In this document: piece by piece, positions 9,401-17,983 of the stretch
Layout of the letters: each line of letters opens with the position of its first letter
Position numbering within the stretch: position 1 is the stretch's first letter
Origin: Microbulbifer hydrolyticus
GTDB taxonomy: Bacteria > Pseudomonadota > Gammaproteobacteria > Pseudomonadales > Cellvibrionaceae
Direction: 5' to 3'
DNA length: 64,000 nt
Assembly: GCF_009931115.1 (NCBI RefSeq)
Contig: NZ_CP047491.1
Span: 2,865,501 to 2,929,500 of the forward strand
Position numbers and translations under genes: made by a program
Notes under the pieces: model-generated
Seen by the model: the letters and a program-made list of their open reading frames with translations, nothing else
Database searches by the model: none
What the model was told of the DNA's origin: nothing

Positions 9401-12400
9401 GATGGGGCGGTCGAGCCTGTCGAAGTACGTGGTGGTGCTGGCGCCGTCCTCACTGGTGGAAACGGTATAGTAGGCCGCACCCGCAACACCACAACCGGTA
9501 CAGGAACGGTAATCAGTCCTCAGCCATGGTCCATCACCGGGGTCCGTAAGGGTCTGACGGCCAAGGGCATCATACTGCGCAGTAGAGGTCACATAGGCAG
9601 TGCCAGTCACATTGGTGTAGCGACGTGTCTCGGTTGGCAGGCCCAGGTGATTACGGGCAACTACCTCACTTCGCTTCCGTCCATCGACATCCAGCACCAC
9701 ATCCTTGTAGCGCTTGTCACTGTCATATATTGCGCTGCCTCCCCTTGCGGACTCATTGGCAGCAACCTTGGATGTCGCAGTACGATTACCGTAATCGTCA
9801 TAGCTGTAGCTGGTTGTCAGCTTGATACGGTCAGCGTCTTCCTCATTGTAGCCTGGCTCGATACTCTCACTTTTTAACAGCCCCTTTCTCGTACCGGACT
9901 GATAATAATCAAACCGGACTACTCGATCCGTGGTTTTTGTGCCCCTGGTAGTGGTCACCGTAGTCCTGGTTACCCTGCCCTGCTCCCGATACCAGGCAGG
10001 CGCTCCGTAGCAGGAAAAGCAATTGTCCTGAACAACGGTCGAGAGCAACTGGCCGGGCCCGCTCCAGGTCTTTGTTGTCCCCTTCACTAGGTTGCCATAG
10101 TTATCATAGTCACTATCGACTTCCACCTTCTTGAACCTGGCGCCCTGCGTCGCACCATCGTCTTTGGCCAGGTAGCTTTCGACCATTGACTTGTCGACAA
10201 AAGGCCAAGCCACGCCATCGACTGACTTGCTGGCCAGCGTATTGGAGGTTTTCGACAGAAGCTTACCCTGGGGACTGTATCTCTCGACCTTCAGGGCCAT
10301 CCCGGTATTCGGGAAGCGCTGCTCGTACGTAGTCTCAAGCCGTCCCGTACGCGAGTCGGTCTGGATTACCTTCCGATAACCGAGGGCTCCACGGCCACCG
10401 CCCTGGAAGCGCAATCCTTCATACCGATAACTGACCTTCTCGAGGTTGCCGGGATCACCTGCAACCGGCATGGAGAATTCATGGGTGGCTACAACATAAG
10501 CCGAGCCAGTCACATCGGCGACAGGCATACCCCAGTTGAGCTTAGCCGCACCACTATCCATGGCATAGACACTACTGTCAGAAAGCGGCTTGTAAGTAAA
10601 AATAGATTTCTTACCGTACCCCCCCTGAACTTCCGTGATTACATCATCCACGCCGGAAGTTGCTTTCGCCGCATAGAAATCCATCTTCGGACCGCTACTG
10701 CTCGGGCGGATGCGGATATATTCCTGATACCCGTCACCATCAAGGTCCGCAAACAGTGTGTGCACACCGCTGTCGGTTCCAGCAGGGACTTTCGCATCGA
10801 TCACGGGACCAAACCCATTACCGGTCCAGAGTTTCACTTTCAGATTACTTTCCTGCCAGGCAATATCCAGAAATCCGTCATTGTTATAGTCAACAAAATT
10901 TGCCTTATCACCTTTGACATCAGCAAGGGCTTTCCGATTGGCGAATGGAACCCCCGTCACTGAGATAGAATAAAACCAGCTACCCCCCTCCCCTCTCCAT
11001 ACAAAATCTGTACGACCATCACGGTTAAGGTCCGCGGGCATCCAGATAAATCCTGACTGATTCTTCCCCCAATCTATAGGGGTAGAATGATAACCGAGGT
11101 CGTCCGACGTCAACGTTGACAAAGCCCAAGCATAAGACTCCTCCCCAAATTCGGTATGTTTTACCGGAAAGAATAAATCAGCTTGTCCGTTCCCATCAAA
11201 ATCGATAATTCTTGTTGCCTGCAGGTCAGCGATTTCTTGCGAAAAGTACTCATAATTAAATCGGGTCTCGAGAACTTTGTCAGGGGAGGCCCTGAATTGA
11301 CTCAATCCGTCTGCTCGGGCCTTTGAATGAAAAATATTGAGCGCCTTTCCATCTGACCTCTTAAGGATAAGGTCTGCACGGCCATCCCCATTTTCATCCG
11401 CCAGAATCGACTGCCATCCCCCGGATGTCGGTATTCCGATGCTGGAGTACCCTGCCTGAAAACCCTGACCGGTAAACAGCTTTACCCTCCAGCCATCACT
11501 CGTCCGATATATAAGATCAAGTTTTCCGTCACCATCATAATCAAACAGGTTCCAATCTTCTTTTGCTGTTGAACCCATTGACAACCGATAACCTGTCGGC
11601 ACCCATTTTTCACCATCAGAAAGAGACAAGTTAAGTTCATACAATGCACGGGATCTCCGGACCCAGAGATTATCCATCTTGCCATCGCCGTTGATATCGG
11701 CGATGCGGCCATGATTGAATGCTCCGCTAATGGAGGTCGAAACTGTTGCGTAACTTGATGAATTAAACCCATCCTCGTCAGTAACACGCCAATTGAATGC
11801 CACCGCCTCCAGGCAGGACCCTCCCACACATTCCTGTATACTGCTTACCCGGCTGACATCCATTCGGGTGCTGTAGGGTGATCTCTTCCTGTAGTTGATG
11901 AAGTATGTCCGATACACTTCACCACCACTCTTGACATCAATCTTTGACAGCCTCCTTTTCAAGCCATAGGCGCCCATGACTGCATTTTTTGGAATTGAAT
12001 CCGGACGCGACTGGTAGTCGAAATGGATACTGGCATCTGCAGCTTGATTGCCACCAAAGGCATATTCAATTTTTTCCAGCCTGAAACCGGCGGTATCGTG
12101 CAGGTATTGGTAACGAACCAAATTTTTACCTGTACTGTCATAACGCTCTGACAGAGGGAATAGATGGCTTCCGCCATGGATATTGCCCGCAAAGGAATAT
12201 TTCGACAGGGCCCCATCTTTACCCTCCACCTCGAAATATGGTGTACCTCCCGATTCCTCACGGAAAGTAAATTTCCTAAAACTGTTTATTTCCGTCTTAT
12301 AGACAGACCCGTCATCGCCATATTCTCCTGTGCCATCCAGCTGAACAAGCCTTTGCCCGTCAATGCAGAACCTGTCCTTCTTGCCTTTTGGCTTCTCGTC

Positions 12401-13330
12401 ATGTAGCGGAGTACGGTGGCAGTAGACTATTGCTGAAACACCAGACAGGGCCCACCCCAGGCCAAGAACCCCATTTCCACCCAGGCTGGAGTAGCCGAGT
12501 GAGAGAGAAGGTGCATGCCCTCCCGATCCCGCGGGAAGCGATATTGGAAGGTTATAGCTTGCGGAGCCGGAGGGCGATACGCTGGCCATGCCCTGGCTTT
12601 TCCCCGCAATTGTGACTGGTCTGGTCTCTGGCTCAGTAACTTCAAACTTCTGTGACGGCATGTTGCCATCTGACACGTATGCGATATCAGCAATGAAGCT
12701 GCTCCCGGACGGGAATACGATATCGTCCCTGCCGTCCGCATTCACATCTCGGACAATAAACGAATTATTACGATCGGCTATCAACGTTTCAAGTTGACCG
12801 GAGAAATGCGAAATAGTAGACGGCACACCGCCACCGTCCACACCGAAAACTATATATGGAACCTCAATAGTGTTGACCAGGCCGCGAATCAAGTAATCTT
12901 CTACTCCATCGCCATCAAAGTCGCCGATCAGGTAGTCTTCGCCATATTCCAGCAGAGTAAGGCCATCCAGCTCCTGCTCTGGCAGTAACTTAGAGACCGG
13001 ATCCCCATGATAGAAAGCGGGAGGATTATAGGGCGCGCCTCCCATCGAATACCCCGGTATGGCAAAGGTTTTATTGGCCGCGCTGATTATCGGTATGGCT
13101 ATTTCGCCATGTATCAGGACAGGCAGGCCACGACTGTAAAAATAATAGTCAATGACACCATCGTTGCCGTCAAAATCACCCGAAAAAACAGCATAGCCAT
13201 GGGGATCGAGAGGATATTCACTGGCCTGCGCATATGCACGTGCGCCAAAAATACTGTACATCGCAACCACTACAATGCAGATGCGCAGAACCGCTATCGA
13301 TATATTTATCACGTGAAAAATCCTTCTCAT
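6416..13330 (-). CDS. Secreted SpvB/FG-GAP/RHS polymorphic toxin with nuclease-like tail
   Basis: A 2304-residue protein. Domains in order: signal peptide (1-36, ending ARAYAQA); two to three Asp-rich calcium-type loops (GDFDGNDGVIDYY near 51, GDFDGDGVEDY near 137, DVNADGRDD near 194); SpvB-type domain (about 245-480, GMASVSPSGSASYNLPIS); seven FG-GAP/VCBS repeats (about 535-870, ADINGDGKMD to ADLDGDGYQEY); a TcB-like middle segment (about 880-1060); and RHS/YD repeats up to the conserved GRFLQADPMIDGVTDPQGYN core. The core ends in DPTG at 2012. The remaining 292 residues are the variable tail. Its end carries E2201, PD at 2234-2235 and EVK at 2249-2251, a PD-(D/E)xK-like nuclease constellation. 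It probably forms an RHS cocoon exported by Sec, not a PAAR-tipped type VI effector. Confidence 0.88.
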   Translation of the reverse strand: MRRIFHVINISIAVLRICIVVVAMYSIFGARAYAQASEYPLDPHGYAVFSGDFDGNDGVIDYYFYSRGLPVLIHGEIAIPIISAANKTFAIPGYSMGGAPYNPPAFYHGDPVSKLLPEQELDGLTLLEYGEDYLIGDFDGDGVEDYLIRGLVNTIEVPYIVFGVDGGGVPSTISHFSGQLETLIADRNNSFIVRDVNADGRDDIVFPSGSSFIADIAYVSDGNMPSQKFEVTEPETRPVTIAGKSQGMASVSPSGSASYNLPISLPAGSGGHAPSLSLGYSSLGGNGVLGLGWALSGVSAIVYCHRTPLHDEKPKGKKDRFCIDGQRLVQLDGTGEYGDDGSVYKTEINSFRKFTFREESGGTPYFEVEGKDGALSKYSFAGNIHGGSHLFPLSERYDSTGKNLVRYQYLHDTAGFRLEKIEYAFGGNQAADASIHFDYQSRPDSIPKNAVMGAYGLKRRLSKIDVKSGGEVYRTYFINYRKRSPYSTRMDVSRVSSIQECVGGSCLEAVAFNWRVTDEDGFNSSSYATVSTSISGAFNHGRIADINGDGKMDNLWVRRSRALYELNLSLSDGEKWVPTGYRLSMGSTAKEDWNLFDYDGDGKLDLIYRTSDGWRVKLFTGQGFQAGYSSIGIPTSGGWQSILADENGDGRADLILKRSDGKALNIFHSKARADGLSQFRASPDKVLETRFNYEYFSQEIADLQATRIIDFDGNGQADLFFPVKHTEFGEESYAWALSTLTSDDLGYHSTPIDWGKNQSGFIWMPADLNRDGRTDFVWRGEGGSWFYSISVTGVPFANRKALADVKGDKANFVDYNNDGFLDIAWQESNLKVKLWTGNGFGPVIDAKVPAGTDSGVHTLFADLDGDGYQEYIRIRPSSSGPKMDFYAAKATSGVDDVITEVQGGYGKKSIFTYKPLSDSSVYAMDSGAAKLNWGMPVADVTGSAYVVATHEFSMPVAGDPGNLEKVSYRYEGLRFQGGGRGALGYRKVIQTDSRTGRLETTYEQRFPNTGMALKVERYSPQGKLLSKTSNTLASKSVDGVAWPFVDKSMVESYLAKDDGATQGARFKKVEVDSDYDNYGNLVKGTTKTWSGPGQLLSTVVQDNCFSCYGAPAWYREQGRVTRTTVTTTRGTKTTDRVVRFDYYQSGTRKGLLKSESIEPGYNEEDADRIKLTTSYSYDDYGNRTATSKVAANESARGGSAIYDSDKRYKDVVLDVDGRKRSEVVARNHLGLPTETRRYTNVTGTAYVTSTAQYDALGRQTLTDPGDGPWLRTDYRSCTGCGVAGAAYYTVSTSEDGASTTTYFDRLDRPIRVRSLGFDTSDVVEIQTEYDEFGRKWRQSEPYRKGSLPQYWTVNQYDIQSRPVETMLPDGGKVTHSEPALDGHLVVSTTTNAKGQKQTEKKNALGEVRFILDHYDGKLEYQYTAAGEVEKVISHGRPGENLGITISTSYDKRGRKESMTDPDKGTWTYSYNAFGDLLEQVDGKAQRTVTEYDRYGRPERRTDFKTSGGAENHTRWYYDDKGVAGSSIPFALGQLTAVVQSARAGDELCYAGTTNYCAMYAFDSNGRQDTLATVLGVGGADGEFIQQTEYDSLGRPYRQYDALNDVVLDGSNRMVSGIQQYFTNTGQLHFVRDLDTGNELYRVVDSNTRGQVTDFDVANGLVRVDHDHDSATGRLKTQRATNAQSVTLQQMAYGWDGIGNLESRHNLRAGRKESFCYDHLSRLLQVNSGTLSVTGCAPNADNTQYQYDSIGNITHKDGQAYAYTSAKPHAVTKAGTVGYRYDDKNGNLTSDDTGREFTYTTFDKPSVVSNAGSGNSVSFSYGPDRARYKRSDTRSTGEVITTLYIGSVELIRSSAGSTMEWKRYLPGSAVFTYVTDAAYKQQSLKRRYLLKDHIGSISAVIDGNGNRVGAEEMAFDPWGKRRDSSWKGIDLNQLLGSNYSLLDTLTSTTTRGFTGHEMVDALGIIHMNGRIYDPVLGRFLQADPMIDGVTDPQGYNRYSYVKGNPLTLTDPTGYYSWDDFKDDLSEGWESLKGRLFGDGDGAGITFGSNGIGFYAGQQGGNADLVQWAPQGGAGLTLPEGVAPGAFQASAEYIAYILKYASTPRTGNGGGHNSVVSAESAIYLDAFFARHEGSDSTYMLASNNSEDAFRLANLTSQNEGDDYYPWGKATDIVLESDVPDALAILMEAGNSWQLRMMTGRTGESAAAEGYRELGFEVYEGQLSVRVGGANGGMRFPDLAIRKPGERWQFVEVKANLSPLVKRQILRDRQIEVQGYFGVTGPAEILGFQSGATVNLARVILVPGGAK

Positions 13331-13580
13331 AAACGATACTTCCCGCCTGGCCAGGGATATCCATCCCTACCGCTTTCGTGCGACCCTAATAGTAAGTAGC
13401 GTTATTAAAAATATTTGCAGGTAATCGATATTTCCACCCAGGAACAGGGAAGCACAACCTCCCGGAAAAGTCGAAAACTGAACCTGGTTAGCATTCGAAA
13501 CTCCCAATGCGGAATTCAAACAACCGAAGGGATACTGTGACTTTTACGAAAGCCTCTCAGCTGTTCAGGCATATAGAGTA

Positions 13581-13892
13581 TCACTCCAGGTACACACGCC
13601 AGCCGGAGTTACAATCCTCTGAATCCTGGAAATCGACACGCACAGTTGATCTAGCCAATTTTGCGGCCATCAAAACAGACAGTGATTTTTGAGTATCCGC
13701 ATTCTGCTCTTTGAATCGTACAAAATTACAACCACATTGATTTTTTTCTGAAACCAGAGAGCCGTAAACCAGGTTACCGCTTGCGGAATCAACCCCCACC
13801 AGTCCATTCAGCTGGTTTTCGGTCTGGGTGCAAGTTTCCGCGAACACGACCCTAGACAGCATTAAAACAATAATTGAAACACAAAATTTCAT
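13581..13892 (-). CDS. Small secreted two-cysteine protein, copy E (intact)
   Basis: A 103-residue protein with ribosome site GGAG before ATG 13892 and signal peptide MKFCVSIIVLMLSRVVFAE. The mature part has SASGNLVYGSLV, CGCNFVRFKEQN, helix KSLSVLMAAKLARSTVRVDF and a last Cys in SEDCNSGW. It is the member nearest upstream of the toxin (250 bp, same strand), so co-transcription with the RHS gene is possible. The intervening 13331-13580 shows no gene or clear terminator. Confidence 0.7.
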   Translation of the reverse strand: MKFCVSIIVLMLSRVVFAETCTQTENQLNGLVGVDSASGNLVYGSLVSEKNQCGCNFVRFKEQNADTQKSLSVLMAAKLARSTVRVDFQDSEDCNSGWRVYLE

Positions 13893-14180
13893 ATTTTTCT
13901 CCAGGTGGGAAAATCATTGAAGACTGTATAAAAGCAAAATTCGAGCCAGCGCTCGCCCAAGGGTTTTACAACCCCTGGATTGGGCTCGCGTTTATAACAT
14001 GCCACGTACCGACACAGGATTGCCGTCCAACACTTGTATTCAGAACGGATGTCAGGGATAGGCACCCATAAAAATTTAGCTCTGGACGAAACTGGCAGTG
14101 ATTATCATAGAGGTGAATGCGCAACTATTCATCTAGCTCCACCTGCCCCTGCAGAAACCAAGTGCAATCCGACATGTTCA

Positions 14181-14501
14181 CTAGCGATAATTGACGTAAA
14201 TGTAATTCGGGGACTCGCGGTCCGGCCAGGAACATGTGTTCGACCCGACCACGGTTACTGAATGGTTCTGGGAAGCCGCGGATAAAAGTAGCGCATACAT
14301 CGCGCGCCCTTTCTCTGAACTCAAGGACAATGCCCAGTCAGCACCAGCGGTACTACAGGAAGGTTTGTCATGATGGGCGCCGACCCTGAACATCACATAA
14401 TCGCCCTGGTGCACCATAATCTGTTCAATTTTTCCCGCGCTGTTTCCGGCAAAACAGAAAGTGGAAAGCAGAAAAAGAACGACAAAAGCAGAAAACCTCA
14501 C
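14181..14501 (-). CDS. Small secreted two-cysteine protein, copy F (intact)
   Basis: I choose GTG 14501 because GGGAGGAG lies just upstream and the product then begins with a signal peptide (RFSAFVVLFLLSTFCFAG), giving 106 residues like its relatives. A longer frame opens at 14579. The mature part reads AGKIEQIMVHQGDYVMFRV, Cys in KPSCSTAGADWAL, helix AMYALLLSAASQNHSVTVV, last Cys in SNTCSWPD, and closing strand YIYVNYR. Its role is unknown. The gap 13893-14180 upstream of copy E holds nothing I can name. Confidence 0.68.
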   Translation of the reverse strand: MRFSAFVVLFLLSTFCFAGNSAGKIEQIMVHQGDYVMFRVGAHHDKPSCSTAGADWALSLSSEKGRAMYALLLSAASQNHSVTVVGSNTCSWPDRESPNYIYVNYR

Positions 14502-14579
14502 AACCTCCTCCCTGGAAAAATGCCACTGCCCGGAAATCCTGGTTTTACCATAGGTGTATGCAGCCGCACTGAACTCCAA

Positions 14580-14998
14580 CCGGTGAGACCCGCAGAATCC
14601 ACTGTGCGGGCTTGCAAATACCAGGCGTCCTGCCGCTTCCGGCTCAACTGGACCGAGAGCTTATTCCCCAGGAGTACACAAGCTTAAATTTGCAATTACC
14701 GCAGTCGCATAAAAAATTCTTTTAGCGCAGCAGGTTTACGGCGATGCTTACGCAATTCATTTTTGCACATCCGATCCGTGAATTCAGCCGGCAAAAAATG
14801 ATCCAATCTGATGCCAATTAACTTCGACCGCCGAATTAGGGGAGCAATATACCCGCTTCACAAAACCCGATCTATATATTTTTGCTTTTGGCGCCAACAT
14901 GGCGCGAAAATTAACACCTCGATCGAATGCGACGGTAGTGCACCATCCCTTCTGTAAATTCGGCTGCACATGATTAGGAGTGTAATCTCCCCATTTTT
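14580..14998. other. Intergenic stretch without a supported gene
   Basis: Short open frames on the minus strand (14784-14969, 14858-15058) lack ribosome sites and known motifs. A basic stretch (RLDHFLPAEFTDRMCKNELR) can be read on the minus strand around 14695-14815 but has no proper start. It may be an element remnant of unknown type. Confidence 0.3.
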
Positions 14999-15120
14999 AA
15001 CCGCCCTTATAAGTAGAGAACCAACCAACCTGTAGTAGTTGGGCTGGAGGTACACCACCGACAGCTGAGTTCGGCCGCTCGTTATTGTATTGCCACAGCC
15101 ACTGAGCAGCTAATAGCTGG
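14999..15120 (-). mobile_element. IS3-family transposase C-terminal remnant
   Basis: The reverse strand encodes QLLAAQWLWQYNNERPNSAV followed by GGVPPAQLLQ, ending at a TAA. This is the typical C-terminal WLWxYNNERPN-GGxxP segment of IS3-family OrfB integrases. The catalytic DDE core is absent and no terminal repeats were found. It is a fossil only. Confidence 0.7.
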
Positions 15121-15225
15121 GCAACTAGGAATGCAAACACCCAAAGCTCGGGTGAGCGAAGCGTACAGCACCGAGTTCGCGGCCACGCCTTTAAGCGGCC
15201 AAATGATGCCTTTACTTGTTAAACT

Positions 15226-15573
15226 CTAATTCGAAATCTTCAAGTAGGTTAGCAGAGCAATATTACTTTGATAGGCCGGGCAATCTGAATCATCTACACT
15301 TCCACTTACTTTGGATCCGCTAGCAAAAGCAGTTAAAAATAAAGTAAGTTTTTGCTTTCCGGACTAAGTTGCCCTATCAAATCCAACGTATTCTTCAGCA
15401 ACTGCACACCCAGGCCTTGGCGTCACCATGCAATCCAACCTCACATGACCATTTCTGTCATCGGCGCCAAAACGAGCGTCCACCACCCGACAATTCTGAA
15501 AATCTTTACCGTAAGCACAGATGGATGCAATGGCAAATAAGAAAATAGTCATTATCAAAGCTTTATGAAACAC
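15226..15573 (-). pseudogene. Small secreted protein, copy G (single in-frame TAG)
   Basis: A signal peptide (FHKALIMTIFLFAIASICAYG) leads into NCRVVDARFGADDRNGHVRL and CMVTPRPGCAVAEEYVGFDR. Codon 70 is TAG (15364-15366). The same frame then continues with the expected family tail: QKLTLFLTAFASGSKVSGSV, last Cys in DSDCPAYQ, and closing strand, to a TAG at 15226. The full frame is 115 codons, the normal family length. Only this one stop breaks it, so either it is a recent nonsense mutation or it is read through. Confidence 0.75.
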
Positions 15574-15649
15574 ATCTTCGCTCTCGATCTAAAAAAGGGC
15601 TTACCAATTATAAGTAGACAGTTCAACTATGTACATTTGCAATCAAACT

Positions 15650-15957
15650 CAGAAAGGTTGACGCACTCAAACGCGGAGTCTCTACCACTCAGTTACAGAA
15701 CACTTCGATACTCGATGATACGACTCTTAGCGCTCTCGACACACTCGTGCTGTTCCACGTATAACAGCTCGACTTTGAGCCGACTAAAAAACGATTCCAT
15801 CGCTGCATTGTCTCAGCCAAGTTCCATCCTGGCCACTACGACGAACCGCCTCCCGGCGAAACTCTTCCGTATATGCTGCCGCCCTCTTCTTACCCATGGT
15901 ACACCTCCGTGTTAGGCCGAAACCTAACTATTCAGGGTGTCTACTTTCTGTGGGTCA
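15650..15957 (-). mobile_element. Internally deleted IS3-family element inserted in copy H
   Basis: ATG 15897 starts MGKKRAAAYTEEFRREAVRR (OrfA N-terminus). After about 25 residues the sequence jumps to the OrfB end DNAAMESFFSRLKVELLYVE and a degenerate RRHSALGY-like tail. The middle of both frames is missing. The terminal sequence begins TGACCCACAGAAAGTAGACA at 15957 and directly abuts and truncates small secreted copy H. The other end is not precise; 15650 is approximate. Confidence 0.75.
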
Positions 15958-16190
15958 CACTGGCAGCTAACGCAGAGAGAACCGCCGCATACAATTTATC
16001 CGCGACATTACTTTCAAGAGGTGCACGCACCTCAGCACTGGAACATATCTCGCTTGAAACAGCCCCACTAAGTCCGATGCAGACTGTTTTAGAGCTTTCG
16101 CTTACACCTACGTAAGCAACTGAAATCTCATCGCTCACGAGAACAGAGTGAAAACACAATCCTACAGGCATAGTAATCAACGGCTTATTA
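15958..16190 (-). pseudogene. Small secreted protein, copy H (truncated by IS3 remnant)
   Basis: The frame reads DEISVAYVGVSESSKTVCIG, then SSEICSSAEVRAPLESNV and KLYAAVLSALAA. The IS end then begins, so the GKxV strand and last Cys are lost. It closely matches copy K at 17418-17672 at both DNA and protein level. The signal-peptide region carries extra bases relative to copy K and is out of frame. It is a dead paralogue. Confidence 0.75.
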
Positions 16191-16206
16191 CCAAAAGGTA
16201 TTTACG

Positions 16207-16542
16207 CTAATTAATTACGCGCACCCCATTTATCGCCTCCTTACCAACATTACTGCACACACCCGAACCAATAAATACCACTTCCTTGTTCGCCACCATA
16301 GCAGCCATCACCAAGCTGATAATTAAATCGCGATTTTCTAGCCCATTGAAAACTTCTACCGCAGATTTACTTGAGCAAGCGGCTGTGTCGCCCAATTCAG
16401 GTGATACATTTATCCATGTTCGGTTATGTTGAACTTGAATACTGGTGATTCTGACCTAGTTTGTTGCGCCTGCTGCGCTAAACGCGATCGCCAAACCACT
16501 CACAAGCAGTACATTTATTACTAGTTTTAACCTTAATAACAC
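16207..16542 (-). pseudogene. Small secreted protein, copy I (single in-frame TAG)
   Basis: A GGAG site precedes GTG 16542. A signal peptide (LLRLKLVINVLLVSGLAIAF, then SAAGA) ends at TN, and codon 29 is TAG (16456-16458), right at the signal-peptide junction. The frame then runs open to the end: VRITSIQVQHNRTWINVSPE, Cys in DTAACSSKSAVEV, helix LIISLVMAAMVANKEVVFIG, last Cys in SGVCSNVG, and closing strand VRVIN. Without the stop it would be an intact 111-residue member. Confidence 0.75.
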
Positions 16543-16639
16543 CAACTTTTCTCCTACTCAAATCGAAAGCATTTAGCGTCCGAAAATCTGAATCCAAGCA
16601 TCCATTCAAACAAGTTTGCGAAACTCCTAACGGCGACAT

Positions 16640-16975
16640 CTAATCTTCAAATCCTACAGCCACAATCTGGGGGCGATTTACCGAACAGCCATCACCGTAA
16701 ATAGCAAGCTTAACTGGTTTACCAGCAATATATGCGCTAATCAGTATGCTGCGCGACAAATCTGAAGATTCAGAAGGAAGGTGATAACTTGAAACATTGG
16801 AGCAACCAGCGGGGTTTGTCTTCGTTGACTGATCCGTTTTTATGTACAACCCCGATCCTGACACCCAGTTCTCAAGAAATGTGATTCGCACTTTACCCGT
16901 TCCCTGATTCGCAGCATTTGCCATCACCGAACAAGACAACGCAAAAATACACGCCAACATCTTTACGTACATCAT
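16640..16975 (-). CDS. Small secreted two-cysteine protein, copy J (intact)
   Basis: The start is taken at ATG 16975 (the second of tandem ATGs is also possible, and a GTG lies at 16987). The product is about 111 residues with signal peptide ACIFALSCSVMANAA. The mature part shows the clearest family pattern: TGKVRITFLENWVSGSGLYI, Cys in PAGCSNVSSYHLPSES, LSRSILISAYIAGKPVKLAI, Cys in GDGCSVNRPQIVAVGF. It is exported; the function is unknown. Confidence 0.72.
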   Translation of the reverse strand: MMYVKMLACIFALSCSVMANAANQGTGKVRITFLENWVSGSGLYIKTDQSTKTNPAGCSNVSSYHLPSESSDLSRSILISAYIAGKPVKLAIYGDGCSVNRPQIVAVGFED

Positions 16976-17325
16976 CCAAAACCCCACCCTATCAATGCTA
17001 ATGAAATATCAAACCGATTGAGCACGGTTAAATGGCCTGACATACCGAATAAGCTCGATCGAAAGTTAAATGCGGAAAATCCAAATCAGGCCTGGTGCTA
17101 TGAGAGCCGCGCTTTCCGGCAGCCGCTTTAGCGCTACCATGTCAGGCAAAAACCGCTCCTCAATTCAATTTTCGCAGTTTGCGATTTGTATAGATTACCT
17201 AACCGTGCCCATGCAACAAAGCCCAAATTTCACACAGCAAGTGGCTCATCTACGGAACATCGACGCCCCGACACACGAAATTCTATTTAAGCATGGGGGC
17301 TGGAATGTATAACCCTCGGAGACAG

Positions 17326-17672
17326 CTAGCGAGATCGCAACTTTGAACATAATTTCACGACGAGGACAGTTGCCCGAGGTTCTCCGAACAGGCAATCTGT
17401 CTTGCTTAAACTCACGTTTACTTCCTCCCAGCAGCTAACACAGAGAGGACCCCTGCGTGCATCTTATCCGCAACGATACTTTCAAGAGGTACACGCACCT
17501 CTGTACTGGAACAAACGTCGCTTGAAACAGTCCCATCAAGTCCGATGTAGACTGTTTTAGAGCTTTCGCTTACACCTACATGAGCAACTGAAAACACTTC
17601 GCTCGCGAGAACAGGGTGAGAAAACAATCCTAAGAGCATTATCATCGAAAGATATCTTGGCGCGCTCATCAA
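17326..17672 (-). pseudogene. Small secreted protein, copy K (frameshift before last strand)
   Basis: ATG 17672, a signal peptide and FSVAHVGVSESSKTVYIGLD, SSDVCSSTEVRVPLE and MHAGVLSVLAAGRK run in one frame to a stop at 17418. One frame over, the expected tail follows at once: VNVSLSKTDCLFGEPRATVL then VVKL, ending at TAG 17326. A single-base-scale frameshift therefore removes the last strand and Cys. It is the sister of copy H. Confidence 0.72.
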
Positions 17673-17983
17673 TAATCACACTTTCGTTGAAAAAAGAACG
17701 TAAGATACATCGCGGAAAAAATAATTTAAAGAATTTTTATTCACACCCGAATAACATACGGAGTTTCGCGCATCACTATGTTAAGCATGCGAATAATTTC
17801 TCTAAGTTTAAAACTAAGGTGCAACTCCTAACATACCCAGCACTTCAACAATTTCAATGACAAAAACAGTACACCTGTACCAAATAGAATAAGAAAAGTA
17901 TGTCTCGGTAAGCCAAAACACGAGCTTGAGCAACCAAAAACTCCTGACACTAGGCCCCCGTAAAATTAAACAGAGCTAATACA

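Noticed and set aside
15565..15915. 116-codon plus-strand frame
   Set aside because: It lies antisense to the IS3 remnant and copy G; no supporting signal.
15226..16542. Selenocysteine- or pyrrolysine-style recoding of the in-frame stops
   Set aside because: Stops are TAG, not TGA; no conserved residue is expected at those positions, and TAG ends ordinary genes in this window.
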